This document shows, piece after piece, positions 1 to 6,776 of a stretch of 64,000 bases of DNA. The stretch's first letter is position 1. Each line of letters begins with the position of its first letter. The notes below the pieces were generated by a model that was not told the origin of the DNA, made no database searches, and saw only the letters and a list, made by a program, of their open reading frames with translations. Source of the DNA: Arsenicicoccus bolidensis DSM 15745 (GTDB lineage Bacteria; Actinomycetota; Actinomycetes; Actinomycetales; Dermatophilaceae). A program made the translations under genes and the position numbers. The stretch spans positions 47,158-111,157 of the forward strand of contig NZ_AUFG01000010.1 of the NCBI RefSeq assembly GCF_000426385.1, written 5' to 3'.

Positions 1-456
1 CGGGGCTTCGCGCGACACCTGACGGCGACCCGCCGGGCAGCCGCGGCGCAAGGCCGGGAGTTCCTCGTGATGGGGGACTTCAATGTCGCCCACACCCGGC
101 TGGACGTCAAGAACTGGCGCACCAGCCAGCGCTCTGAGGGATTCCTGCCGGAGGAGCGCGAGTGGTTCGGGTCGATCCTGGCGCCGCGCTCGCTGGTCGA
201 CGTGGTGCGCCGGCTGCACCCGGACGTGGACGGCCCCTACTCGTGGTGGAGCTGGATGGGAGGGGCCTTCGACCGGGACACCGGCTGGCGCATCGACTAC
301 CACCTCGCCTCCCCGCGCCTCGCCAAGGCGGCGATCGCGGGCGGGACGGACCGCGAGGCCTCGGCGGCCGAGCGCCTCAGCGACCACGCCCCGGTCGTCG
401 TCGACTACGACCTACCCCAGGTAGTCACATCGACCGGCCTTCGCACCCCAGGCTGA
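1..456 (+). CDS. xthA: Exodeoxyribonuclease III, 3' part (5' end outside window)
   Basis: The reading frame is open from base 1 and ends at TGA 454-456, so only the C-terminal half is present. It shows exonuclease III (EEP superfamily) motifs: MGDFNVAHTRLDVKNW (the metal/nucleophile-activating Asp-Asn region) and, near the end, WRIDYHLAS and SDHAPVVVDY, the catalytic Asp-His pair. The enzyme removes 3' blocking groups and cuts AP sites in base-excision repair. The normal family C-terminus falls just after VVVDYDL. The last 13 or so codons here are read through a dispersed repeat (411-476) that also supplies the stop codon, so the extreme C-terminus is probably not ancestral. Confidence 0.93.
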   Translation, partial: RGFARHLTATRRAAAAQGREFLVMGDFNVAHTRLDVKNWRTSQRSEGFLPEEREWFGSILAPRSLVDVVRRLHPDVDGPYSWWSWMGGAFDRDTGWRIDYHLASPRLAKAAIAGGTDREASAAERLSDHAPVVVDYDLPQVVTSTGLRTPG

Positions 457-476
457 TGTGACCAAGGCCGGTCGAT
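411..476. repeat. Dispersed repeat copy S1: palindrome plus conserved-loop hairpin
   Basis: Module H is the palindrome CCTACCCCAGGTAG (411-424). Module L follows: stem GTCACAT (424-430), a 25-nt loop (431-455) starting CGACCGGCC and ending CCAGGCTG, and the complementary ATGTGAC (456-462). Bases 429-441 are also perfectly complementary to 464-476, so loop and flank could form a second, interleaved (pseudoknot-like) helix. The same loop recurs at 12839-12863, 41246-41270, 62243-62267 and 62293-62317 with different stem sequences. The copy overlaps the end of xthA. Confidence 0.8.
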
Positions 477-548
477 CTGCGTGCGACCGGCCAGCGCCCA
501 TCCTGAACGGTGCTCAGCCCCCCAGGTCGGCCCGTCCTTTGAGCAGAC

Positions 549-749
549 TCAAGCGTCGCCGCTGGGCCGGGCGTGGAGCTCGAGGCCCAGGACGTCGAGA
601 ACCGCGGCCAGCTTGTCGAGCCGGAGCGTGGGCTTGTCGTGCTCCGCCTCCCGGACGAACCTCTCGGAGACGCTGGCCATCTCGGCCACGTCGATCTGCA
701 GCAGGCCGAGCGAGCGACGCCGCTCGCGAATCTCGTGACCCAAGGACAT
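549..749 (-). CDS. Orphan XRE/HipB-like (Y4mF-type) small transcriptional regulator
   Basis: This 66-residue protein is almost entirely one XRE helix-turn-helix domain. The segments QIDVAEMASVSERFVREAEH and LRLDKLAAVLDVLGLEL match the Y4mF/HipB antitoxin-type regulators, which bind DNA as dimers and usually repress their own operon together with a HipA-like kinase toxin. No hipA lies downstream: the next gene is convergent xthA, so it is an orphan. The start is ATG 749 with GAGG five bases upstream. Three near-identical palindromes (791-810, 851-870, 903-940) lie directly upstream and are probably its operators. Whether it still partners a toxin elsewhere cannot be judged here. Confidence 0.8.
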   Translation of the reverse strand: MSLGHEIRERRRSLGLLQIDVAEMASVSERFVREAEHDKPTLRLDKLAAVLDVLGLELHARPSGDA

Positions 750-790
750 GCTCGCCTCTTCCTGCCGTCCGTGCAGCGATTGTGCCCCGC

Positions 791-940
791 ACCGGCACGA
801 TCGCGCCGGTCCGGATTCAGGTTATCGCGCCAGGCGCCCCGTCGGGGCTCGTCGGCACGATCGTGCCGGTCGCGGGTGGGTGGGGCCGGGTAACGGTGGC
901 CCTGTCGCCATACCGGCAGGATCGTGCCGGTATGGCGACA
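791..940. promoter_or_regulatory. Three palindromic operators at about 60-bp spacing
   Basis: Palindromes share ACCGGCACGATCGYGCCGGT: O1 791-810, O2 851-870 and O3 911-932. O3 extends to a perfect 16-bp inverted repeat (903-918 against 925-940) around a 6-bp centre. Centres fall near 800.5, 860.5 and 921.5, about six helical turns apart, which would put bound dimers on one DNA face. They lie 42-190 bp upstream of the divergent HipB/Y4mF-like gene, so autoregulation with looping or cooperative binding is a natural inference. The rest of the 750-1136 gap holds no convincing gene. Confidence 0.7.
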
Positions 941-1136
941 GCCAGAGGCCAGGTGCAGGCCCACCAGCAGGGCCCAGGCCAGGAGTGGTCCGCCGACATC
1001 AGGACCCATCACCTGAGGGTGCCCCTCACCCCGAAACCCCTCGAACCGCTGCGGACGGGGCCGGCGTGCCAGCATGAGCCACGACGCGCCACGCACCGCG
1101 CGACCTGCCCGTGATCCCCACCGCGAGGAGCCACCC

Positions 1137-1604
1137 ATGTCCGTCCTTCGTACCAGCACCCCGCCCACCCGCTCGCAGGAGGTGACCCGGCTGACGCTGG
1201 GCGCCTTCATGGCGTTCGCCGGCGTCTCCCACCTCACCTTTGCGCGGCAGGACTTCCAGGCCCAGGTCCCGGGGTGGTTCCCGTTGGACGAGGACCTGGT
1301 CGTCCTGGCGTCGGGGGTCGTCGAGATCGGGCTCGGGGCAGCCCTGCTCGCCCTCCCGCGGCAGCGCCGGCTCACGGGCATCGCCCTGGCGGCGTTCTAC
1401 GTCGCCGTGTTCCCCGGCAACATCGGCCAGTATGTCGAGGGCGTCGACGCGTTCGGCCTCGACACCGACGGCAAGCGCCTGGCCCGCTTGTTCGGGCAGC
1501 CCGCCCTGGTCGCCGCCGCGCTCTGGGCCGCGGGACTGCCCGAGCGCCGGGACCGGCGAGGCTCGCGACACGTCGGCGACGCCCCGCGCGAGGACCGACC
1601 GTGA
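1137..1604 (+). CDS. DoxX-like small integral membrane protein
   Basis: The 155-residue protein has four hydrophobic helices: about 12-30 (LTLGAFMAFAGVSHLTFA), 50-68, 77-95 and 120-135. The pattern F.GVSHL and the periodic Gly/Ala-rich helices are typical of DoxX-like proteins. These are widespread small membrane proteins, in some cases linked to redox or thiol stress; the molecular role is not known here. ATG 1137 is preferred because GAGGAG lies just upstream and the earlier in-frame ATG at 1074 adds only basic, proline-rich sequence. It overlaps the next gene by GTGA, suggesting one transcript. Confidence 0.7.
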   Translation: MSVLRTSTPPTRSQEVTRLTLGAFMAFAGVSHLTFARQDFQAQVPGWFPLDEDLVVLASGVVEIGLGAALLALPRQRRLTGIALAAFYVAVFPGNIGQYVEGVDAFGLDTDGKRLARLFGQPALVAAALWAAGLPERRDRRGSRHVGDAPREDRP

Positions 1605-2617
1605 CGCCCTCGCGGGGTCCGGCCGAGGAGGTCGAGGTCGCCGGCCGGGTCGTCCGCGTCAGCAACCCCGACCGCGTCTACTTCCCCGAGATCGGCGCGA
1701 CCAAGCGGGATCTCGTCGACTACTACCTCGCGGTGGGCGAGGGGATCGTGCGGGCCCTGCGCGACCGCCCCTGCATGATGCACCGCTACCCCGACGGCCT
1801 GGCGGGCGACAAGGTCCACCAGAAGCAGCTCCCCAAGGGGGCGCCCGACTGGGTGGAGACGGCCCCGGTCTACTTCCCGCGGTTCAAGCGGACGGTGCGC
1901 GAGCTGTGCGTCACCGACCTCGCCCACGTCGTGTGGGCCGTCCAGATGAGCACCGTCGAGCTGCACCCGTGGAACAGCCGCCGCGCCGACGTGGAGCGGC
2001 CCGACGAGTGGCGCATCGACCTCGACCCGATGCCCGAGGCCGGGCTGGACCAGGTCCGTCAGGTGGCCGCGGTGGTGCACGAGCTGCTCGACGAGCTGGG
2101 CATCGTCGGCTACCCCAAGACCTCGGGCGGCCACGGTCTGCACGTCTACGTCCGGATCGCCCCGGACCACGAGCACGCCGACGTCCGGAGGGCGGCGCTG
2201 GCCTTCGCCCGCGAGGTGGAGCGCCGCGCGCCAGAGCTGGTCACCACCACCTGGTGGCGCAAGGACCGCGACCCCGCAGCGGTCTTCGTGGACTACAACC
2301 AGAACGCCCGGGACCACACGATCGCCGCGGCCTACTCCGTGCGCGGCACCCCCACGGCCACCGTCTCGTGCCCGATCACCTGGGACGAGGTCGCGGACGT
2401 GGAGCCGTCCGACCTGACCATCGCCACCGTGCCCGAGCGGTTCGCCCGGCTCGGGGACCTGCACGCCCACATCGACGACGTCGCCCATGACATCGCACCG
2501 CTGCTGGCGTGGGCGGAGCGGGACGAGCGCGAGGGCAGCGCCGGCCCTGACGGCCCAGACGGCCCAGAGACCCCGGAGAGCGACCCCACCATGCCGACCG
2601 ATACACCCAGGATCTAG
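1601..2617 (+). CDS. LigD-type DNA polymerase/primase domain protein (NHEJ)
   Basis: A 338-residue stand-alone LigD polymerase (archaeo-eukaryotic primase fold). The metal-binding motif is WRIDLDP (Asp140, Asp142), followed by SGGHGLHVYVRI (175-186), the nucleotide-binding SGxGxH motif, and the C-terminal VDYNQNARDHTIAAAYSVRG. These proteins add nucleotides during Ku/LigD non-homologous end joining. No ligase, nuclease or ku domain is fused or adjacent, so this is a single-domain paralogue as often found in actinobacteria. It starts with GTG 1601, overlapping the DoxX stop codon. The acidic, proline-rich tail after about residue 310 looks disordered. Confidence 0.9.
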   Translation: MTPSRGPAEEVEVAGRVVRVSNPDRVYFPEIGATKRDLVDYYLAVGEGIVRALRDRPCMMHRYPDGLAGDKVHQKQLPKGAPDWVETAPVYFPRFKRTVRELCVTDLAHVVWAVQMSTVELHPWNSRRADVERPDEWRIDLDPMPEAGLDQVRQVAAVVHELLDELGIVGYPKTSGGHGLHVYVRIAPDHEHADVRRAALAFAREVERRAPELVTTTWWRKDRDPAAVFVDYNQNARDHTIAAAYSVRGTPTATVSCPITWDEVADVEPSDLTIATVPERFARLGDLHAHIDDVAHDIAPLLAWAERDEREGSAGPDGPDGPETPESDPTMPTDTPRI

Positions 2618-2681
2618 GATTTCCCCTGTCATTCCCGTGGAAGATACGGGGAGGCTAGACCGAACGGCCCAGGGAGGTGTT

Positions 2682-3581
2682 GTGCCAGAGCTGGGCCGAC
2701 ACGGCGACAACGACCTCTGGCTGCGGCAGCTGCGCCTCGTGGGTGTGGGCCTGCCGGCGCTGTTCATCGTCATCGTCCAGCTGCTGCGGCCGATCTTCTT
2801 CGACCGCTACTGGCCGCGGGACGGCGACACCATCGTCAGCGTCCTCACGGCGCTGGCCGCGATCGCGTTCGGCCTCATGATGTTCCGGCTCATCGACCAG
2901 CTCGTGGAGGACGACCGCTATCGGTCGACCGTCACCGAGCGCGACCGGATCGCGCGCGAGCTGCACGACTCCCTGGCCCAGGTGCTGGGCGCCACGCAGC
3001 TGCGGCTCCAGGCTGCGGCATACCACCCGGCGGTCCAGGACCACGACGACCTCAAGACCGAGCTGGCCGACGTCGCCCACGACTGCCAGGACGCCTAACG
3101 CGACGTGCGGGAGGCGATCCTGGGGCTGCGCGAGCACAACCGCACCGACCACACCTTCCTCGAGGGCCTGGCCAGCTATGCCGAGAAGTTCTCGCGGCAG
3201 TCCGGCATCGACACCACGGTCGTCGCCGAGATCCCCGGCGAGCCCTCCCTCACCCCGCACCGCGAGGTCCAGGTCATCCGGATCATCCAGGAGGCCCTGA
3301 CCAACGCGCGCAAGCACTCCGGGGCCCGGCGAGCCCGGATCACCGTCGACGAGACACTGGACTGGACGAGCTTCGTCGTCGAGGACGACGGCCAGGGCTT
3401 CGTGGTCGACGTGGCGCCGGGCGAGCGCGAGGGCTTCGGCCTGCACTCCATGCGGGAGCGCACCGAGCTCGTCGGTGGCCGCCTGCTCGTCGAGTCCGGC
3501 CCCGGGCTCGGCACCAAGATCACCATCACGGTGCCCCGCGGTCAGCGCGGCACCCGTCACCCCTCCGGGATGTCCGTATGA
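2682..3581 (+). pseudogene. NarL-family sensor histidine kinase interrupted by an in-frame TAA
   Basis: One reading frame encodes a complete small kinase, but TAA at 3096-3098 splits it. The N part (GTG 2682, AGGGAGG upstream, 138 residues) has two membrane helices (about 20-38, 50-68) and the HisKA_3 dimerisation motif RIARELHDSLAQVLG (His95). After the stop the same frame continues RDVREAILGLREH and ends with the HATPase_c boxes QEALTNARKHSG, DDGQGF and GFGLHSMRER. Related kinases usually have a Tyr or similar codon there (A-Y-R-DVREAILGL), so a single TAC to TAA change explains it. GTG 3105 has no good ribosome site. It overlaps its response regulator by ATGA. It may be inactive, read through, or a sequencing error. 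Confidence 0.75.
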
Positions 3582-4282
3582 CGAACGCCGCCGACTCCAC
3601 GACCGCGCGCCCCACCCGGGTGCTGCTCGTCGACGACACCGCGTTGTTCCGCCGCGCGATCGCGACGCTGGTCGACGCCCAGCCGGACCTGGAGGTCGTC
3701 GGCCAGGCCGACAACGGCCTCGAGGGCGTCGAGCAGGCGCGACGGCTGCAGCCCGACCTGGTGGTCATGGACATGGAGATGCCGGTCATGACGGGCATCG
3801 AGGCCGCCAAGGTGATCCTCGAGCAGCTCCCCGGCATCAAGGTGATCATGCTGACGGTCTGCGACGACGACGAGCGGCTGCTCGGGGCCATCCGCATGGG
3901 CGTGCACGGCTACCTGCTCAAGGACCTGCACCCCGAGGAGCTGTTCGCCATGCTCCGGTCGGCGGCCCGCGACGAGACCCCGGTGTCTCCCCAGCTGGTG
4001 GGCCGCCTCCTGGCCGAGCTGCGCGGGGGCGGCGCTCGGCATACCTCTCCTGCCACGGCGCAGGCCGCGGAGCCTCAGCTGTCCCAGCGCGAGATGGACA
4101 CCCTCAAGCTCGTCGCGCGGGGCATGTCCAACCGCGAGATCGGTCGCGCGCTGTCGATCACCGAGGGCACCGTCAAGAACCACGTGCACAACGCGCTGCA
4201 CAAGCTCGGGCTCGACACCCGCATCCAGGCCGCGGCCTACATGGTGCGCTCGGGCTATGCCGAGCCGCCGCGCACCGACTGA
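3578..4282 (+). CDS. NarL/FixJ-type response regulator (LuxR HTH)
   Basis: The 234-residue protein has a receiver domain (about 13-130) with acidic pocket Asp19/Asp20, phospho-acceptor Asp65 (VVMDMEMP), Thr93 and Lys115 (YLLKD). A LuxR-type helix-turn-helix follows near residues 165-225 (LSQREMDTLKLVARGMSN... TVKNHVHNALHKLGL). It is translationally coupled to the interrupted kinase upstream and lies 102 bp before nrfH, so control of the nitrite-reductase cluster is likely. That link rests on position only. It has its own intact phosphorylation residues and could be served by another kinase. Confidence 0.93.
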   Translation: MTNAADSTTARPTRVLLVDDTALFRRAIATLVDAQPDLEVVGQADNGLEGVEQARRLQPDLVVMDMEMPVMTGIEAAKVILEQLPGIKVIMLTVCDDDERLLGAIRMGVHGYLLKDLHPEELFAMLRSAARDETPVSPQLVGRLLAELRGGGARHTSPATAQAAEPQLSQREMDTLKLVARGMSNREIGRALSITEGTVKNHVHNALHKLGLDTRIQAAAYMVRSGYAEPPRTD

Positions 4283-4302
4283 TCCCCTGCCGCCCCTGAC
4301 CC

Positions 4303-4383
4303 ATGGGTACAGCCTGGGGGATCCTGCATATACCTCTTTTCTATCCATCGACGGATGGTCCGGGCCCCACCACCGGCCGCAGG
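4303..4383 (+). promoter_or_regulatory. nrfHA upstream control region
   Basis: The gap between the regulator and nrfH is locally AT-rich (CATATACCTCTTTTCTATCC). It carries ATGGGTA (4303-4309) and TACCTCT (4331-4337), both matching the NarL heptamer in opposite orientations. It also contains TTCTATCCA and CGACGGATGGTCCG (4349-4362), which recur at 6666-6674 and 6687-6700 before the cytochrome-maturation operon. The identical motif at the two promoters of one pathway is good evidence for a shared regulator. Assigning it to the neighbouring NarL-type protein is inference. Confidence 0.5.
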
Positions 4384-4935
4384 ATGAGTGCGATGGACGT
4401 GCCGACAGCGGCAGGTCCGCACGCGCACGCAAAGGATGGTGACGAGGTGGCCGCTCCCCAGGGGTCGCGCCTCGGGTGGCTCATGTCACCCAGAGGACTC
4501 TTCTCCGTCTTCCTGTCCCTGGGCATCGGCACCCTGGTCGGCGTCGTGCTCTTCACGATGGTCTACGCCAATGGCGCTTCGTACCTCTCGAGCGACCCGA
4601 AGGCCTGCGTCAACTGCCACGTGATGAACACGGAGTACAACGCCTGGGTCAAGTCCAGCCACGGCAAGGTAGCGACCTGCAACGACTGCCACACCCCCCA
4701 CGACCTGGTGGGGAAGTACCTGACGAAGGCCGAGCACGGGTGGAACCACTCCCTCGCCTTCACGACCGGCAACTTCCCGCAGAACATCCAGATCAAGGAG
4801 CGGAGCCTGGCGACCGTCGAGGAGAACTGCTTGCGCTGCCACCAACAGCTGGTGGAGGGCATCCAGCACAGCCGGCCCCCCAACCAGAAGGTCTCGTGCG
4901 TGCAGTGTCACGCCGACGTCGGGCACATGAGGTGA
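4384..4935 (+). CDS. nrfH: NrfH, tetraheme quinol dehydrogenase of nitrite reductase
   Basis: This 183-residue protein of the NapC/NirT/NrfH family passes electrons from menaquinol to NrfA at the outer face of the membrane. It has one membrane anchor (about 38-60) and four CXXCH heme sites: CVNCH 75-79, CNDCH 99-103, CLRCH 149-153 and CVQCH 172-176. The N-terminal 35 residues before the anchor are longer than in many NrfH proteins. The start is uncertain among ATG 4384, ATG 4393 and GTG 4447. It is followed after 4 bp by nrfA, the usual nrfHA order, and is probably transcribed from the region just upstream. Confidence 0.94.
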   Translation: MSAMDVPTAAGPHAHAKDGDEVAAPQGSRLGWLMSPRGLFSVFLSLGIGTLVGVVLFTMVYANGASYLSSDPKACVNCHVMNTEYNAWVKSSHGKVATCNDCHTPHDLVGKYLTKAEHGWNHSLAFTTGNFPQNIQIKERSLATVEENCLRCHQQLVEGIQHSRPPNQKVSCVQCHADVGHMR

Positions 4936-4939
4936 GGAC

Positions 4940-6487
4940 ATGAACGCGACAGCATCTGACAATCCCAAGGGCGCGAGGAAGCGTCGTGGCGGAGGCCGCA
5001 AGGGACTCCTGGCCGCGATCGTCCTGGCCACCGCGTTGGTGACGGTGGGCGTCGTCGCCCTCCTCGTCAACATCTTCCAGCACAAGCAGGAGGCCCAGGA
5101 CACCAACTTCGCAGTGGTGCAGCTCGACGAGACCGTCGTCGACCCGGCCGTGTGGGGCAAGAACTTCCCGCTGCAGTACGACATGTACAAGCGGACCACC
5201 GACCAGCAGCGCACGAAGTTCGGTGGCTCCGAGGCGGTGCCCCACGTCCCCGAGGGCGCGGACGCCCGCAGCACCGTGGCGGGGCAGAAGCTCGAGAAGG
5301 ACCCGCGGCTCGTGCAGATGTGGGCCGGCTACGCCTTCGCGACCGACTACCGCGAGAAGCGCGGCCACGCCTACATGCTCGTCGACCAGCGTGACACCAA
5401 GCGGGTCAACGAGTTCAAGCAGCCGGGCACCTGCCTCAACTGCCACGCCTCCATGGCCAAGGTCTACAAGGACCTCGGCAACGGTGACGCCAAGGCCGGC
5501 TTCGACAAGATCAACCACATGACCTACCAGGAGGCCACCAAGCTGGTGGATCACCCGGTGGCCTGCATCGACTGCCACGACCCCAAGACGATGCAGCTGC
5601 GGATCACGCGTCCTGCCTTCCAGGAGGGCATCAAGGCGCTCAAGGCCAGCCAGGGCGTCCCGAACTTCGACGTCAACACCCAGGCCACCACCCAGGAGAT
5701 GCGGTCCTTCGTCTGCGCCCAGTGCCACGTGGAGTACTACTTCAAGGGCAAGGACAAGACGCTGACCTTCCCGTGGGCCAAGGGCGTCAACCTGGACAAC
5801 GAGTTCGCGTACTACCAGGAGGTGGGCTTCACCGACTGGGAGCACAAGACGACGGGCACCCCGATGCTCAAGGCCCAGCACCCCGAGTTCGAGATGTGGA
5901 ACCAGGGCGTGCACGCCAAGGCCGGCGTGACCTGCGCTGACTGTCACATGCCGTACACCGCGGTCGGTGCGCAGAAGGTCTCCGACCACTGGGTCCGCAG
6001 CCCGATGCTCAACGTCAACAAGTCCTGCCAGGTGTGCCACCACGCCTCCGAGGACGAGCTGAAGTCCCGCGTCGAGACGATCCAGACCCGCGTGGCCACC
6101 AGCCGCAGCCAGGCCTTCGACGGCCTGACCGCCCTGATCAAGGACATCGAGGACGCCAAGAAGGCCGGTGCTCCCGAGGACCGGATCGTGGCCGCGCAGA
6201 CCTGGCACCGCAAGGCGTCGTTCTACATCGACTACGTGATCTCGGAGAACTCGACCGGCTTCCACGCCCCCGAGGAGTCCATCCGCTACATGCAGACGGC
6301 GACCGACTCGGTCCGCAAGGGTCAGCTGGCCCTGCTGGGCAAGGAGAAGGCCGACCCCACCGCAGCCAAGGCCTTCCAGATGTGGAAGGAGAAGAAGGCT
6401 GCCGACGCCAAGGCCGCTGCCGCCGGCCCCAAGGCACCGGCCACGCCGGCAGCGACGGCGACGCCGACGCCCACCCCGTCTCGCTGA
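4940..6487 (+). CDS. nrfA: NrfA, pentaheme cytochrome c nitrite reductase (CXXCH-type active heme)
   Basis: The 515-residue enzyme reduces nitrite to ammonium with six electrons. It has an uncleaved-looking N-terminal anchor (23-45) and five heme motifs: CLNCH 165-169, CIDCH 209-213, CAQCH 259-263, CADCH 332-336 and CQVCH 363-367. Other active-site features are present: Arg in YREKRGH (137-143), Tyr in CHVEYYF (266/267) and His314 in AQHPEF. In the classical enzyme the first (catalytic) heme is bound by CXXCK; here Lys is replaced by His, as in the known CXXCH-type NrfA clades. The C-terminus is an Ala/Lys/Pro/Thr-rich tail. Two strong hairpins follow (6495-6566). Confidence 0.95.
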   Translation: MNATASDNPKGARKRRGGGRKGLLAAIVLATALVTVGVVALLVNIFQHKQEAQDTNFAVVQLDETVVDPAVWGKNFPLQYDMYKRTTDQQRTKFGGSEAVPHVPEGADARSTVAGQKLEKDPRLVQMWAGYAFATDYREKRGHAYMLVDQRDTKRVNEFKQPGTCLNCHASMAKVYKDLGNGDAKAGFDKINHMTYQEATKLVDHPVACIDCHDPKTMQLRITRPAFQEGIKALKASQGVPNFDVNTQATTQEMRSFVCAQCHVEYYFKGKDKTLTFPWAKGVNLDNEFAYYQEVGFTDWEHKTTGTPMLKAQHPEFEMWNQGVHAKAGVTCADCHMPYTAVGAQKVSDHWVRSPMLNVNKSCQVCHHASEDELKSRVETIQTRVATSRSQAFDGLTALIKDIEDAKKAGAPEDRIVAAQTWHRKASFYIDYVISENSTGFHAPEESIRYMQTATDSVRKGQLALLGKEKADPTAAKAFQMWKEKKAADAKAAAAGPKAPATPAATATPTPTPSR

Positions 6488-6494
6488 CGGGATC

Positions 6495-6566
6495 GGAGGG
6501 GCACCGCACCCGACTCGGTGCCCCTCCCACACGGACCAGACCGCCTCGTGGGGACGAGGCGGTCTG
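6495..6566 (+). terminator. Two tandem terminator hairpins after nrfA
   Basis: Hairpin 1 pairs 6495-6506 with 6516-6527 (GGAGGGGCACCG arm, 9-nt loop). Hairpin 2 pairs 6537-6549 with 6554-6566 (CAGACCGCCTCGT arm, 4-nt loop) and is a perfect 13-bp stem. Neither is followed by a T-run, as is usual in high-GC actinobacteria. They separate nrfHA from the maturation genes. Confidence 0.7.
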
Positions 6567-6639
6567 CCCGTGCGTGGGGGTCCTGGCCCGCCCTCTCCCG
6601 CGACGGCCGGGGCACAGGTCCGGTCTATCCCCGCGGCCG

Positions 6640-6700
6640 TCGTCTATATCCTCTAAATACCTTGGTTCTATCCAAGACGTGCCCTACGACGGATGGTCCG
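6640..6700 (+). promoter_or_regulatory. Promoter region of the cytochrome c maturation operon
   Basis: An AT-rich patch (CTATATCCTCTAAATACC, 6643 onward) is followed by TTCTATCCA (6666-6674) and CGACGGATGGTCCG (6687-6700). The last two are identical to elements before nrfH, but separated here by 12 extra bases. Coordinated induction of nrfHA and the maturation genes is the simplest reading. Confidence 0.5.
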
Positions 6701-6776
6701 ACCGGGTGGTCGAGGCGGAGGCTGGGGTCATCGGACTCCCCGCGGCCCACCGGCCGCCCGAGCACAGGACACTCGT

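Noticed and set aside
1397..2773. Long antisense reading frame opposite the DoxX and LigD-polymerase genes
   Set aside because: It mirrors codon-position GC bias of the real genes, has no recognisable domain, and the + strand proteins are clearly homologous to known families.
3105..3581. Independent histidine-kinase-like ATPase gene starting at GTG 3105
   Set aside because: It is in the same frame as the upstream kinase half, lacks a ribosome site, and begins in the middle of a conserved kinase segment, so a nonsense-split gene is the simpler reading.
4793..6532. 579-codon antisense frame opposite nrfA
   Set aside because: A shadow of nrfA: low-complexity Val/Leu/Gly/Asp composition with no motif, while nrfA has five heme sites.
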